A DNA stretch of 42,344 nt from Ardenticatenaceae bacterium (GCA_020634415.1 JACKBT010000039.1:1-42344); one strand, 5' to 3'; positions 31,180 to 39,866 are shown, numbered from the stretch's first letter. A program made the numbers and translations. Notes: generated by a model not told the origin, from the letters alone.

Positions 31180-31977
31180 ATGAAGCGACTAAAAACAGAA
31201 CTCTCTTTCCTACGCGCTCTTGTTGGTGTGAACCTGGCTTCGGCGATGGAGTATCGGGCCAGCTTTTTGAGCCAGATTGTGGGTATGGTGATTAACGATG
31301 GTATTTACTTTGTCTTCTGGCTCATCTTTTTTGACCAGTTTGGCACGATTCGGGGGTATAACACCGGTGAGATTTATCTGCTGTTCTCGATTGTGACCTT
31401 TAGCTTTGGGCTGGCCCATATTTTGGCGGGGAATGTGGGCGCGAATCTGGCTTACCTGATTGCGCAGGGGCGACTGGATTATTATCTGGTGTTTCCGCGT
31501 AATTTGCTGCTGCATGTGGTTTTCTCGCGGATGATGACGGCCGCTGCGGGAGATTTGGTCTTTGGGCTGATTGCTTATCTGTTCACGGGGCTGTTTCATC
31601 CGTTGGAGATTTTGTATTTTCTGGCGGCTTCGGTGTTGGCGGCACTGGTGTTTATGGCGTATGGTATCATTGCCGGGTCGTTGGCCTTTTACATGGGCAA
31701 TGCCCAAAATGCCAGCCAGCAGATGTGGAATGCGATGGTGACGTTCGCGCTGTATCCCAATTCGCTGTTTGCGGGGGTGTCGCGGGTACTGCTGTATACG
31801 CTGATTCCGGCGGGGTTTGTGGGGGCGATTCCGGTGCAGATTGTGCAGAACCGGAATCCGCTGCTGCTGCTGGTGCTGGTGGCGGCGGTGGTGGTGAGTT
31901 GGGGGTTGGCAACGGCCGTTTTCTATCCCGGTTTGCGCCGGTATGAATCGGGCAGTGCGATTAATGTGAATGTGTAA
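31180..31977 (+). CDS. ABC-2 type permease, second subunit
   Basis: A 265-residue membrane protein of the COG3694 type. It begins with a short cytoplasmic segment and a YRASFLSQIVGMVI helix, and ends in LLLLVLVAAVVVSWGLATAVFY plus a short tail. With the preceding permease it should form the heterodimeric channel of the exporter. ATG 31180 opens the frame; only a weak GAAG lies upstream. A hairpin of the GGGTAATT family follows the stop. Confidence 0.87.
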   Translation: MKRLKTELSFLRALVGVNLASAMEYRASFLSQIVGMVINDGIYFVFWLIFFDQFGTIRGYNTGEIYLLFSIVTFSFGLAHILAGNVGANLAYLIAQGRLDYYLVFPRNLLLHVVFSRMMTAAAGDLVFGLIAYLFTGLFHPLEILYFLAASVLAALVFMAYGIIAGSLAFYMGNAQNASQQMWNAMVTFALYPNSLFAGVSRVLLYTLIPAGFVGAIPVQIVQNRNPLLLLVLVAAVVVSWGLATAVFYPGLRRYESGSAINVNV

Positions 31978-31979
31978 GG

Positions 31980-32014
31980 GGGTAATTGGGTAATTGATGA
32001 TTACCCAATTGCCC
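31980..32014. terminator. GGGTAATT-family hairpin at the end of the exporter operon
   Basis: GGGTAATTGGGTAAT (31980-31994) pairs with ATTACCCAATTGCCC (32000-32014) at 14 of 15 positions, 3 bp after the stop codon. No strong T-tract follows, so its terminator role is inferred. Confidence 0.6.
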
Positions 32015-32060
32015 ATTCTATGGTAAAAACCCACTGATTTTGCGGCACAAGGAGTGAACG

Positions 32061-32642
32061 ATGAGCGATCCAATTTTGCGTGAGTTTCCTTATAGTTTAG
32101 AGACGGAGCGGCTGCTGATTCGGGGGCCGCTGCCGGGGGATGGGAAGATGGTGCGGGCAACCGTGCTCGAATCCCAAAACGAACTCAAGCAGTGGCTGCC
32201 CTGGGCGGTAGACATTCCCGATGATGAGGCGTATGAAGCCAACATTCGGCGGGGACACACCCGCTTTTTGAACCGGGAGGATTTATGGCTGATGATTCTG
32301 CTCAAGGATACGGGCGTGATTATCGGGGGCAGTGGGCTGCATCGCATTGACTGGGATGTGCCCAAGTTTGAGATTGGCTACTGGTTAGGCACACCGTATA
32401 CGGGCAAGGGCTATATGACGGAGGCCGTTGAGGCTATTAGCAATTTTGCTTTTACGGTGTTAGGGGCGATGCGGGTGGAAATTCGCGTAGACAGTAATAA
32501 TCATAAAAGCATTGCTATTCCCAAGCGGCTGGGTTTTGCGCTGGAGGCAACTTTGCGCAATGAGGCGCGGCATCATGTGACGAATGAGCTGCGGGATACG
32601 CTGATCTTTGCTAAGGTTCGTGTGGAAGAGGGGAATCGGTAA
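32061..32642 (+). CDS. GNAT N-acetyltransferase (RimJ/RimL-like)
   Basis: A 193-residue GNAT-fold acetyltransferase. The N-terminus LETERLLIRGPLPGDG is typical of the RimJ/RimL/SpeG group. FEIGYWLGTPYTGKGYMTEA contains the acetyl-CoA pyrophosphate loop, and SIAIPKRLGF is the usual motif B end. AAGGAG stands 7 nt before ATG 32061. It may acetylate a protein N-terminus, an amine or an antibiotic; the acceptor is not evident. Confidence 0.88.
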   Translation: MSDPILREFPYSLETERLLIRGPLPGDGKMVRATVLESQNELKQWLPWAVDIPDDEAYEANIRRGHTRFLNREDLWLMILLKDTGVIIGGSGLHRIDWDVPKFEIGYWLGTPYTGKGYMTEAVEAISNFAFTVLGAMRVEIRVDSNNHKSIAIPKRLGFALEATLRNEARHHVTNELRDTLIFAKVRVEEGNR

Positions 32643-32648
32643 TCAGAT

Positions 32649-32669
32649 ATCGGTAATCCGATTACCGAT
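32649..32669. terminator. 21-bp palindrome after the acetyltransferase gene
   Basis: ATCGGTAATC, one base, GATTACCGAT. Further GGTAATC/GATTACC words lie on both sides, allowing a longer imperfect stem. It follows the stop by 6 bp and precedes the secD promoter. Confidence 0.6.
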
Positions 32670-32704
32670 TACCGTTCACCGCATTACCACTGCCTGAGCG
32701 GGGT

Positions 32705-32732
32705 TTGACCATGAGGGTGTGGCTGTTATAAT
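32705..32732 (+). promoter_or_regulatory. Promoter of secDF
   Basis: TTGACC (32705-32710), a 16-bp spacer and TATAAT (32727-32732). RNA would start near 32739, leaving a leader of about 138 nt before the secD ATG. No known regulatory RNA was recognised in that leader. Confidence 0.7.
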
Positions 32733-32876
32733 CCGCCGCGCAATATTGAACTTTTTAACAAGGATAAGGAAAGGTTTTGAGGATTTAAGAAGTTGACAGA
32801 TTGTGAAATGTGAACTTTGTTCATCAATTTTACACGGTATGCCACTCCACCATCTCCGAGAAAATCGAAAAACATT

Positions 32877-34214
32877 ATGGATAGTAGAGATTATTTTTGG
32901 CTCGTGGTCATTATTGGAATTGTCGCGGCTGGCATCTGGATGGCGCTCAATCCCGATTACCCCATTCAACAGGGGTTGGATTTGCAGGGTGGACTGCAAG
33001 TGTTGTTGGAGGCGGATTTGCCACCAGAGGATGAGGTAACGGCCGATGAAATGGACACCGCTCGCCAAATTATCAGCCAACGGGTGAATGCCCTGGGTGT
33101 GGCTGAACCTTTGGTAGCCACGGAAGGCGACCGGCGTATTTTGGTGGAACTGCCCGGCATTGACAATCCTGAAGAGGCGATTTCGCTGATTCAGGAGACG
33201 GCTTTGTTGGAGTTTGTGGATTCGGGGACGCAGCCTTTGCCGGAGGGGATGTGTATACGGACGACGTTGAATGAAGGACGGCCGTCCCGCTGTGAATTTG
33301 CTCCCGGCCAACCGGTAACGGCCGAAGTGCTTACACCTGCGCCCACTTACGAACTTGTCATGACGGGGGCTGACCTGCAGGAAGCGCAAAGCCGTTCTGA
33401 TGGTCTGAACTTCTATGTGAGCTTCTTGCTTACACCGGAAGGCGGGCAAGTTTTTGGCGATTACACCCGCACCCACCAGGGGCAGTTTTTGACGATTGTG
33501 CTGGATAAGCAGGTGATCTCCAGCCCGCGTATTAGTGCCGTCATTGAGGATGCCGGGACGATAACGGGCAATTTCACACGAGAAGAGGCGCAAAATCTGG
33601 CTTTGAAGCTGCGCTTTGGTAGTCTGCCAGTGCCGCTGCGGATTGAGAGTACGCGGCAGGTGGGGGCCACGCTGGGTGAAGTATCGGTTGAGGCCAGTAT
33701 TCGGGCGGGGGCGATTGGGTTGGTGGTGGTGCTGCTCTTTATGCTGGTTTACTATCGGCTGCCTGGCTTTTTGGCCGATTTGGCTTTGCTGAGTTATGCC
33801 TTGCTAAATTTTGCCATCTTTAAGTGGATTGGGGTGACGCTGACGCTGCCGGCTATTACGGGCTTTCTGCTCTCGACGGGGATGGCGGTGGATGCCAATA
33901 TTCTGGTGTTTGAGCGGATGAAGGAGGAGCTGCGGCAGGGTTTTACGCTGACGGAGGCGATTGTGGCTGGCTTTGAACGTGCCTGGAGTTCGATTCGGGA
34001 CTCGAATATTGCTACGTTGGTAATCTGTTTTATTTTGTTTACGTTTGGTCGTAATTTTGGGGCGAGTGTGGTGCAAGGGTTTGCGATTACACTGGCGATT
34101 GGGGTGATGATTAGTATGTTTACGGCCGTTATCGTCACCCGCACTTTTGTCCGCATTATCATGGGGCGAGCCGCCAACTGGCTGCGTAACCATCCCTGGC
34201 TGTTGGGGGTATAA
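32877..34214 (+). CDS. secD: Protein translocase subunit SecD
   Basis: A 445-residue RND-fold membrane protein that helps pull secreted proteins through SecYEG using the proton gradient. The first helix is at about 7-27, then GLDLQGGLQVLLE (D1 motif), the large P1 domain with NFYVSFLLTPEGG and FTREEAQNLALKLRFGSLPV, then five helices with GMAVDANILVFERMKEEL. The ORF extends upstream to a TTG at 32817, but ATG 32877 starts the protein at the right place. The stop is followed one base later by the secF ATG. YajC is not seen nearby. Confidence 0.95.
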   Translation: MDSRDYFWLVVIIGIVAAGIWMALNPDYPIQQGLDLQGGLQVLLEADLPPEDEVTADEMDTARQIISQRVNALGVAEPLVATEGDRRILVELPGIDNPEEAISLIQETALLEFVDSGTQPLPEGMCIRTTLNEGRPSRCEFAPGQPVTAEVLTPAPTYELVMTGADLQEAQSRSDGLNFYVSFLLTPEGGQVFGDYTRTHQGQFLTIVLDKQVISSPRISAVIEDAGTITGNFTREEAQNLALKLRFGSLPVPLRIESTRQVGATLGEVSVEASIRAGAIGLVVVLLFMLVYYRLPGFLADLALLSYALLNFAIFKWIGVTLTLPAITGFLLSTGMAVDANILVFERMKEELRQGFTLTEAIVAGFERAWSSIRDSNIATLVICFILFTFGRNFGASVVQGFAITLAIGVMISMFTAVIVTRTFVRIIMGRAANWLRNHPWLLGV

Positions 34215-34215
34215 G

Positions 34216-35148
34216 ATGAACCTGTTATTTAATATTGCTGAAGGGCGTAAACGCTATTTCTTGCTCTCGGCCATTGTTATTGGTCTGGGCATTGCGGCGA
34301 TGATCTACTCTTGGGTGACGACGGGTGCGCCGTTCCCATTGGGTGTGGACTTTCGCAGCGGCACACGGTTTGAAGTGCAATTCACGGAACCTGTTACTGA
34401 GTCGGCTATTCGGGATGTTTTTAACGAGTTTGATGTTAACAACCCGGATGTGATTGCCCTGCGGGGGGACAATTTGGAAAATGCCTGGCAGATTCGCACA
34501 GAGTTTGTGGAGAATGATAGGCAAGGAGCCATTGAAGCGGCTTTGAATGACCTGGCCCCTTTGGTGCCAAACACAACCGAAACGCAAAGTATCAGTCCGG
34601 CGATTGGGCAGGAAGTGACGCGGGCGGCTTTTATTGCTATCTTGGTGGCTACGGTGATTATTCTGGTATATATCATGGTCGTTTTCCGACAGGTGGCGAA
34701 TCCTTTCCGTTATGGGGTTTGTGCGGTGACGGCGATGCTGCATGATCTGTTTGTGATTTTTGGTTTTGCGGCGATTACGGGTATGTTTTTGGGCTGGGAG
34801 GTGGATGCGCTGTTTTTAACGGCCGTTCTCACCGTCGCTGGTTTCTCTTTGCAAGACACCATTGTGGTTTTTGACCGTATCCGCGAAAATTCCCAAAAAC
34901 GGCCGACTGAACGGTATGAAACGGTTGTCAACCGCTCCATTTTGGAAACCATTCACCGTTCTTTAGCCACACAGTTGAACGCCATGTTTGTGATGGTGGC
35001 GATTTTGCTCTTTGGCGGTGCTTCCATTAAGCCCTTCATTGCTGTTCTGTTTGTTGGTTTGCTCAGTGGCACGTATAGTTCCATTTTTACGGCCGTTCCC
35101 ATGCTGGTCGCCTGGGAAAAGAACGAAATACCATTTCTGAAAGCGTAA
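34216..35148 (+). CDS. secF: Protein translocase subunit SecF
   Basis: A 310-residue partner of SecD. The first helix is at about 15-37, followed by the conserved GVDFRSGTRFEVQF, an extracytoplasmic P1 region, and five helices. LQDTIVVFDRIREN is the family's proton-pathway motif, and LFGGASIKPF follows. The ATG at 34216 is one base after the SecD stop and follows GGGGGT, so the frame that continues upstream into secD is ignored. Two ACGGCCGT sites lie in it, at 34819 and 35089. Confidence 0.95.
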   Translation: MNLLFNIAEGRKRYFLLSAIVIGLGIAAMIYSWVTTGAPFPLGVDFRSGTRFEVQFTEPVTESAIRDVFNEFDVNNPDVIALRGDNLENAWQIRTEFVENDRQGAIEAALNDLAPLVPNTTETQSISPAIGQEVTRAAFIAILVATVIILVYIMVVFRQVANPFRYGVCAVTAMLHDLFVIFGFAAITGMFLGWEVDALFLTAVLTVAGFSLQDTIVVFDRIRENSQKRPTERYETVVNRSILETIHRSLATQLNAMFVMVAILLFGGASIKPFIAVLFVGLLSGTYSSIFTAVPMLVAWEKNEIPFLKA

Positions 35149-35152
35149 ACTG

Positions 35153-35222
35153 GCTAGACCCTAAGGGTTTGAACTGGCTGAGAACAAGCCATACCGGCCA
35201 TTTGAACTCCTTAGAGTCTAGC
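35153..35222. repeat. Imperfect hairpin between secF and the lipoprotein gene
   Basis: The 26-nt arms at 35153-35178 and 35197-35222 pair at 21 of 26 positions around an 18-nt loop. The right arm overlaps the -35 region of the next gene. It may terminate secF transcription. Confidence 0.6.
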
Positions 35223-35232
35223 TCATTATAAA
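35202..35232 (+). promoter_or_regulatory. Promoter with leaderless layout before the lipoprotein gene
   Basis: TTGAAC (35202-35207), a 19-bp spacer and TATAAA (35227-35232). Only six bases separate the -10 box from ATG 35239, so RNA would begin at the start codon. Confidence 0.5.
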
Positions 35233-35238
35233 TCGCCC

Positions 35239-36678
35239 ATGTATCGTAAAAGTCTGCTCTTCATCTGTGTCATGACCCTGCTGCTGCTGGGTTGTTCTGA
35301 TCCCGGCACGAACGGCGCAGATGATGGGGCCGCGACAACACCGGTTCGCTCGACGTTAGCGCCCTTAAATACCCTGGTTCCCACCTTCACACCTCTGCCA
35401 AATGTGCAAATTCCTGTGACGCTGACCCCCGTGCCCGGTGCGCCGGAAACGGCCGTTGATCCCACTGCCACCATCAACTTTGAAGAAATCACCGTCCAAC
35501 TCATCTACCAAATTCCGGCGCTGGGCCTAGACCGGGTGTTGGAGGGCAATGTGGCCGGGCAGATTTCTGTGTATGACCGGGCTGTTCCCCTGGGTATGCA
35601 GCGTTCTAACCAGGGCAATATTTTGCTCGATTTGCAGCGCCGTCTGCCCGAAATTGAGCTGGCCCCCCTGCCAACAGACTGTGAAACCTGTGTCCTTTTT
35701 CAATATTCGCTCCCGCTTGAGGGCGACAGCCGTGCGGGTTGGCTGCAAGACCCAGTGATCTTAGCCAGTGTGGAAAATTATATGACTGCGCTGGTTGGCC
35801 CACACTTTCCGCCCAATACGGCCGTTGGCTTAAGGCGCGAGGCCACTTTTTATTATCCGGCCCATTCGATAGCCCTGCTGGCAGACGGCCGTATCGTTAC
35901 CTGGCTGGCAACCGAAGCCCAGATAGACGAACCTTTCCCGTCCCCCCTCAGCTTTAGCCAAATTCTGACAGACCTGCCCCTAACCGAATTGCAGAGCAGC
36001 TACGCAGCGAACTGCCTGCCCGAACCCATAGAAACGCTGCGCATCTACACCAACAGTGAACCTATAGACATTATCATCCGCTGCCCGGCCTATGCCCTGC
36101 CTACCACCTTGCTGCCCCTCTACTGGCAGTTAGATCAGCTGCTGGCGGAGAAGCTGGCCGCTTATGAAGGCCCTGAACGCCCGCCTACGGGTTTGCCTTT
36201 GGCGGCGGTTTTGGATTACCAACGGCTAGATGGAAATCAGTTAACGGTGCTGCAAAACGGCCGTGTCACCGTCCAAAACAACAGCCAAATCGTCTACACC
36301 GGCACCATCACCACCACGGATCTTATCTCCCTCACCACCAACCTGCTCGACAGCGGCCAACTGCAGCCTGGGTTAACCACCGTTACTACAGGCGCGGCTG
36401 AAAGCACGCCAACGGCCGCCGATACGCCCGATGCCGCCCCCACGCCAGAGGCCGCCGTGTCTATACTCCTGGTGCGCGGCCCCCAAGGCATTTTAGATGG
36501 CGAATTCACGGTGATCGATCTGCCCTTCTTGCGCGATCTAAATGAACTGCTAGACACGCTGCTTGCGCCGCCAGACCCAACGGCGACCCCTGCACTCGAT
36601 CCCGAAAGTACGCCAGAGATTGAGGCCACGCCGACAACGGCCGTTGAGGACACACCGACCCCCACGCCTTCATCTTAG
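35239..36678 (+). CDS. Secreted lipoprotein of unknown function
   Basis: A 479-residue protein. The signal MYRKSLLFICVMTLLLLGC ends in a good lipobox with C19, so it should be lipid-anchored outside. A Thr/Pro-rich linker (about 35-75) leads to a folded region at about 80-390 with four cysteines, two in DCETC and one each in ANCLPEP and IRCPAY. A second Thr/Pro/Glu-rich stretch fills 390-415 and the last 50 residues. I do not recognise a family. It follows secDF but has its own promoter. Unlike most neighbours its coding strand is C-rich throughout. Confidence 0.8.
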   Translation: MYRKSLLFICVMTLLLLGCSDPGTNGADDGAATTPVRSTLAPLNTLVPTFTPLPNVQIPVTLTPVPGAPETAVDPTATINFEEITVQLIYQIPALGLDRVLEGNVAGQISVYDRAVPLGMQRSNQGNILLDLQRRLPEIELAPLPTDCETCVLFQYSLPLEGDSRAGWLQDPVILASVENYMTALVGPHFPPNTAVGLRREATFYYPAHSIALLADGRIVTWLATEAQIDEPFPSPLSFSQILTDLPLTELQSSYAANCLPEPIETLRIYTNSEPIDIIIRCPAYALPTTLLPLYWQLDQLLAEKLAAYEGPERPPTGLPLAAVLDYQRLDGNQLTVLQNGRVTVQNNSQIVYTGTITTTDLISLTTNLLDSGQLQPGLTTVTTGAAESTPTAADTPDAAPTPEAAVSILLVRGPQGILDGEFTVIDLPFLRDLNELLDTLLAPPDPTATPALDPESTPEIEATPTTAVEDTPTPTPSS

Positions 36679-36742
36679 TTATGATGGATGCGAACGAGGT
36701 TTTTCCTTAAATGATCGTTCACAAATCACTTCATTGTTTAGT

Positions 36743-36788
36743 GGGGAATTGGAGACTGGGGACTGGTTAATCTCAGTCTCCAATCCCC
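36743..36788. terminator. GGAGACTGG-family hairpin after the lipoprotein gene
   Basis: GGGGAATTGGAGACTGGG (36743-36760) pairs with CTCAGTCTCCAATCCCC (36772-36788) with a one-base bulge. It lies 65 bp after the stop. It belongs to the same family as 7335-7389 and 21601-21651. Confidence 0.65.
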
Positions 36789-36844
36789 TATAACCGGTGT
36801 TACCATGTCTCCCTGGGGTCAATGCCGGACTTTATCACCAAGAT

Positions 36845-36874
36845 TTGCCAGGCAAAGGTATTTGCCTGTATAAA
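36845..36874 (+). promoter_or_regulatory. Promoter with a dyad in the spacer, leaderless layout
   Basis: TTGCCA (36845-36850), an 18-bp spacer and TATAAA (36869-36874), 8 nt before ATG 36883. CAGGCAAA (36849-36856) and TTTGCCTG (36861-36868) form a perfect dyad that fills the spacer, as an operator would. Confidence 0.45.
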
Positions 36875-36882
36875 CAAGCATT

Positions 36883-37119
36883 ATGAGTCAAAAAGATTTT
36901 TCTGATCCCGGCAACTGGAAAACTAAAAGTGCTGCCGAAAAATTGAAAGAGCAGCTTATCCGAGAAAAGGGTAAGCGGTTTAGACGTTTTGATTTTCAGC
37001 CGATAGATTCTGAAGGGTTGATTTTTGAAAGAAACTTTCATGAAACGGGTGAAACGGTACAGGTTACACTGACGAAAAACAAAAAAATAGCTACTGTCTA
37101 CCTGTCACGAAGACAGTAG
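36883..37119 (+). CDS. Small basic hypothetical protein
   Basis: A 78-residue protein, MSQKDFSDPGNWK... to ...VYLSRRQ. The N-terminal half is helical and charged (AAEKLKEQLIREKGKRFRRF); the C-terminal half looks like beta strands. I recognise no family. Support for a real gene is the promoter with a dyad immediately upstream, the good length in an otherwise empty gap, and the 15-bp hairpin that overlaps its stop codon. It is AT-richer than its neighbours, which may indicate transfer. Confidence 0.6.
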   Translation: MSQKDFSDPGNWKTKSAAEKLKEQLIREKGKRFRRFDFQPIDSEGLIFERNFHETGETVQVTLTKNKKIATVYLSRRQ

Positions 37120-37125
37120 CTATTT
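37085..37125 (+). terminator. 15-bp hairpin overlapping the end of the small gene
   Basis: AAATAGCTACTGTCT (37085-37099) pairs exactly with AGACAGTAGCTATTT (37111-37125). The stop codon TAG lies in the right arm. The stem ends in T-rich sequence, so it can act as a terminator. Confidence 0.75.
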
Positions 37126-37150
37126 GTCCGCAAACAGCTTTGAACAAGTG

Positions 37151-37194
37151 GAGATTAGCGATGAGAGACGCATAGGTCTCTGGTCGCTAGTCTC
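37151..37194. terminator. Imperfect hairpin at the end of pcm
   Basis: GAGATTAGCGATGAGAGAC and GTCTCTGGTCGCTAGTCTC pair with about three mismatches around a short loop. It lies directly before the stop codon of the leftward pcm gene. Confidence 0.5.
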
Positions 37195-37195
37195 T

Positions 37196-37957
37196 TCAAA
37201 TCATAAAGTTTTTGGTGGACGATGCCTCAAAGATAGACGGCCGTCCATCACTCCCCCTTTCTTCGAGCACATCCGCCTGCCAACCCCCTTCCCCAATTAG
37301 CGGCACAAAGCGCACCCCACCCAACAGTTCATAGCGATAGTCGTCTTTGCTTAAGCGCCGCACACGCTGTAACTGTTGTGTATGGGGGTGTGTGCCGATG
37401 GGCATGACGAGACGGCCGTTTACGGCCAACTGTGTTAACAAAGGCTCAGGAATTTCATAACCACCCGCCGCTGCCACAATCGCCGCAAAGGGAGCTTCAT
37501 CCGGCCAACCCCGCGTGCCATCCCCCAGGCGTACCGTCACATTGTCATAAGCCAAAGCAGCCAACGTTGCGGTGGCCTGTGCCACCAACAGTTCATGCCG
37601 CTCCATTGTGTACACTTCGGCCGCAATCTGGCTCATCACCGCCGCCGCGTAGCCTGAACCCGTGCCAATCTCCAAAACCTTGTCGGTTGCGGTCAATTCG
37701 AGCAGTTCAGTCATGTAGGCCACCATATAGGGCTGCGATATGGTCTGCCCCTCGCTAAGAGGCAGGGGCGAATCCTCATATGTCAGATCGGTATATTCAG
37801 GGGGGACAAATAAATGGCGAGGCACTTGGCCCATTGCCTGCAATACGGCTTCATCCCCAATGCCTCGGTTTGCCAACTGTTGGGAGACCATATGGGTGCG
37901 GTTTGTTGCTGCATGAGGGGCCATCAGACACCTGGCAACAGGCCACTGCCGACTCAT
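37196..37957 (-). CDS. pcm: Protein-L-isoaspartate O-methyltransferase
   Basis: A 253-residue SAM-dependent enzyme that methylates isoaspartyl residues in damaged proteins to start their repair. It has the family signature PRHLFVPPEY, the PLPLSEGQTISQPYMVAYMTELL segment, SAM motif I as VLEIGTGSGYAAAV and the later ERHELLV. ATG 37957 is preferred because AGGGAG lies 5 nt upstream; a GTG at 37963 overlaps the stop of the upstream transketolase gene. About 40 C-terminal residues beyond the core look variable. It is probably co-transcribed with the transketolase genes. Confidence 0.92.
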   Translation of the reverse strand: MSRQWPVARCLMAPHAATNRTHMVSQQLANRGIGDEAVLQAMGQVPRHLFVPPEYTDLTYEDSPLPLSEGQTISQPYMVAYMTELLELTATDKVLEIGTGSGYAAAVMSQIAAEVYTMERHELLVAQATATLAALAYDNVTVRLGDGTRGWPDEAPFAAIVAAAGGYEIPEPLLTQLAVNGRLVMPIGTHPHTQQLQRVRRLSKDDYRYELLGGVRFVPLIGEGGWQADVLEERGSDGRPSIFEASSTKNFMI

Positions 37958-37959
37958 AT

Positions 37960-38937
37960 TCACTCCCTGTCACGATTTTTTTGCTTGATCACCTTTCGCA
38001 CGGCGGTGGCAACATCTGTAGGCATCAGGCCATATTTGGCTAACAGCTCTTGGGGTTCGCCTGACTCGGCGTAGGTGTTATCTATGCCTACAAATTGTAT
38101 GGGGACGGGGTGGTGTTGGGCGGTTACTTGGGCAACGGCCGTTCCCAAGCCACCCGTCAGCAGATGTTCCTCAGCGGTGACAATGGCCCCCGTTTCCTCA
38201 GCGGCCGCAATAATCGCCGCCTCGTCAATCGGCTTAATGGTGTGCATATCCAGCACGCGGGCTTCAATACCTTCGATAGCCAGCATGTAGGCCGCCTCCA
38301 AAGCGACGGCCACCATCAGCCCACAAGCAATGATTGTTACGGCACTGCCCTTGCGCACCTGGTTGGCCTTGCCAATCTGGAAGTCGGGGTTGCCCTGGTA
38401 AATTTGAGGCACATGGGGGCGGCCCGTGCGCAGGTAGAATGGGCCGTTGTTAGCAACCAGCGCCAAGGTGGCGGCTCGGGTGGAAGGGGCATCGGCTGGA
38501 ACGATGACGGTGAAGTTGGGCAGGGAAGTTGCCAGGGCAATGTCTTCGATTGCCATCTGGCTGGGGCCATCTTCACCAATGCTTATGCCGCTGTGCGAGC
38601 CAACCAGCTTGACATTGGCCTGGGGAAAGGCTATCCCCATGCGAATCTGGTCGTAAGCATTGTCCATAAGGAAGCAGGCGAAGCTGGCAGCCACGACATC
38701 TTTGCCGGCTGCCGCCAGCCCGCTGGCTACGCCTACCAGATTGCTTTCGGCGATGCCTACATTAAAGAAGCGGTGGGGGAATTCGTCGCCAAAATAGTGG
38801 GTGCGGGTGGAGTTACCTACGTCGCCATCTACCACAACCAGGTTGTGGTTGAGGTGGCCCAGCTCTTTGAGTGCTTCGCCAAAGGCGTTGCGGGTGGGCG
38901 GGCCGTAAGTGAGTCCGACTTGTTTGCCAATATCCAT
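37960..38937 (-). CDS. Transketolase, C-terminal subunit
   Basis: A 325-residue protein with the pyrimidine-binding and C-terminal domains of transketolase. Conserved parts are DGDVGNSTRTHYF, the catalytic-site FFNVGIAESN, the cofactor-binding SHSGISIGEDGPSQMAIED, and EEHLLTGGLGTAVA in the C-terminal domain. It must pair with the N-terminal subunit next door. ATG 38937 overlaps that gene's TAA by one base (TAATG). Split transketolases are known from archaea and several bacterial phyla; DXP synthase is an alternative but is normally a single chain. Confidence 0.92.
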   Translation of the reverse strand: MDIGKQVGLTYGPPTRNAFGEALKELGHLNHNLVVVDGDVGNSTRTHYFGDEFPHRFFNVGIAESNLVGVASGLAAAGKDVVAASFACFLMDNAYDQIRMGIAFPQANVKLVGSHSGISIGEDGPSQMAIEDIALATSLPNFTVIVPADAPSTRAATLALVANNGPFYLRTGRPHVPQIYQGNPDFQIGKANQVRKGSAVTIIACGLMVAVALEAAYMLAIEGIEARVLDMHTIKPIDEAAIIAAAEETGAIVTAEEHLLTGGLGTAVAQVTAQHHPVPIQFVGIDNTYAESGEPQELLAKYGLMPTDVATAVRKVIKQKNRDRE

Positions 38938-39866
38938 TATATTTCTCCAAATTTGTCTTCGGGGGTTAGCTCTGGTTCCAACGGGGCAAAGGCATTGGTG
39001 ACGTACATCTCGTCAAGTTCATCGAGGGCCTTTTGCAGTTCCTCTTCGTTGAGTGGTTCGCCATGTTTGCGATTGACGTCATCTTTTTCAAAGGGTGATA
39101 GGCCGCGCCCTTTGAGGGTGTGGGCGAGGATGAGTTGGGGACGGCCGTTTACGCGCTGGGCTGCTTGTAAGGCGGCTGTTATCTCGGCCACATCGTGCCC
39201 ATCAATTTCAAAGACATCCCAGCCAAAGGCGGCCCATTTATCTGCAATGGGTTCCAGAGAGGGCATGACTTTGTTGATGGGGCCGGTTTGCTGGTATTTG
39301 TTGTAGTCGAGAACGGCCGTTAAATTATCCACCCCAAACTTGGTTGCCGCCATAGCGGCTTCCCAAATTTGGCCCTCATCACTTTCACCATCGCCAATGA
39401 GAACATAGACGCGGTAGGAACGGCCGTCGGTCCCCGCCGCCAGCGCATGACCCAGCCCAATAGACAGACCCTGCCCCAACGATCCCGTTGAAGCTTCGAT
39501 GCCGGGTAAAACCCGCATGTTGGGATGCCCTTCCAAGGGGCTGTCTAACTGGCGCAGTGTGGCTAGTAGGGCCGCATCAAAATAACCGGCCTCTGCCAGC
39601 ACGGCATACAGGGCAGGCACACCATGCCCCTTGCTTAAAATAAAGCGGTCTCGCTCTTCCCAATTCGGCCGTTTAGGATTATGGCGCATGATGCCGCCGA
39701 AATAGAGCACCGTAAGAATATCAATTGCCGACAGCGAACTAGAGGGATGACCCGAACCAGCTTTCGTTGTCATCTCCAAAATCTGGCGGCTTAAATGCCA
39801 GGCTGTGTCTTGCAGTTCGCCATACGATTGGTTAAAAGTAAGTCGTTTAGGGGTTGTTTGAACCAT
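38937..39866 (-). CDS. Transketolase, N-terminal subunit
   Basis: A 309-residue protein with the thiamin diphosphate-binding half of transketolase. KAGSGHPSSSLSAIDIL and SKGHGVPALYAVL carry cofactor-site histidines, and the ThDP motif runs from GDGESDEGQIWEA to DYNKYQ. Together with the next gene it forms one active enzyme that transfers two-carbon ketol units in the pentose phosphate pathway. ATG 39866 follows GGAG at about 9 nt; the frame is open to 39929, but the extra residues do not match the family. Its 5' leader holds two hairpins. Confidence 0.93.
   Translation of the reverse strand: MVQTTPKRLTFNQSYGELQDTAWHLSRQILEMTTKAGSGHPSSSLSAIDILTVLYFGGIMRHNPKRPNWEERDRFILSKGHGVPALYAVLAEAGYFDAALLATLRQLDSPLEGHPNMRVLPGIEASTGSLGQGLSIGLGHALAAGTDGRSYRVYVLIGDGESDEGQIWEAAMAATKFGVDNLTAVLDYNKYQQTGPINKVMPSLEPIADKWAAFGWDVFEIDGHDVAEITAALQAAQRVNGRPQLILAHTLKGRGLSPFEKDDVNRKHGEPLNEEELQKALDELDEMYVTNAFAPLEPELTPEDKFGEI

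Noticed and set aside
38095..39306. 403-codon + strand frame opposite the transketolase genes
   Set aside because: Both transketolase halves are well supported by motifs; this frame crosses their junction and has no motif.
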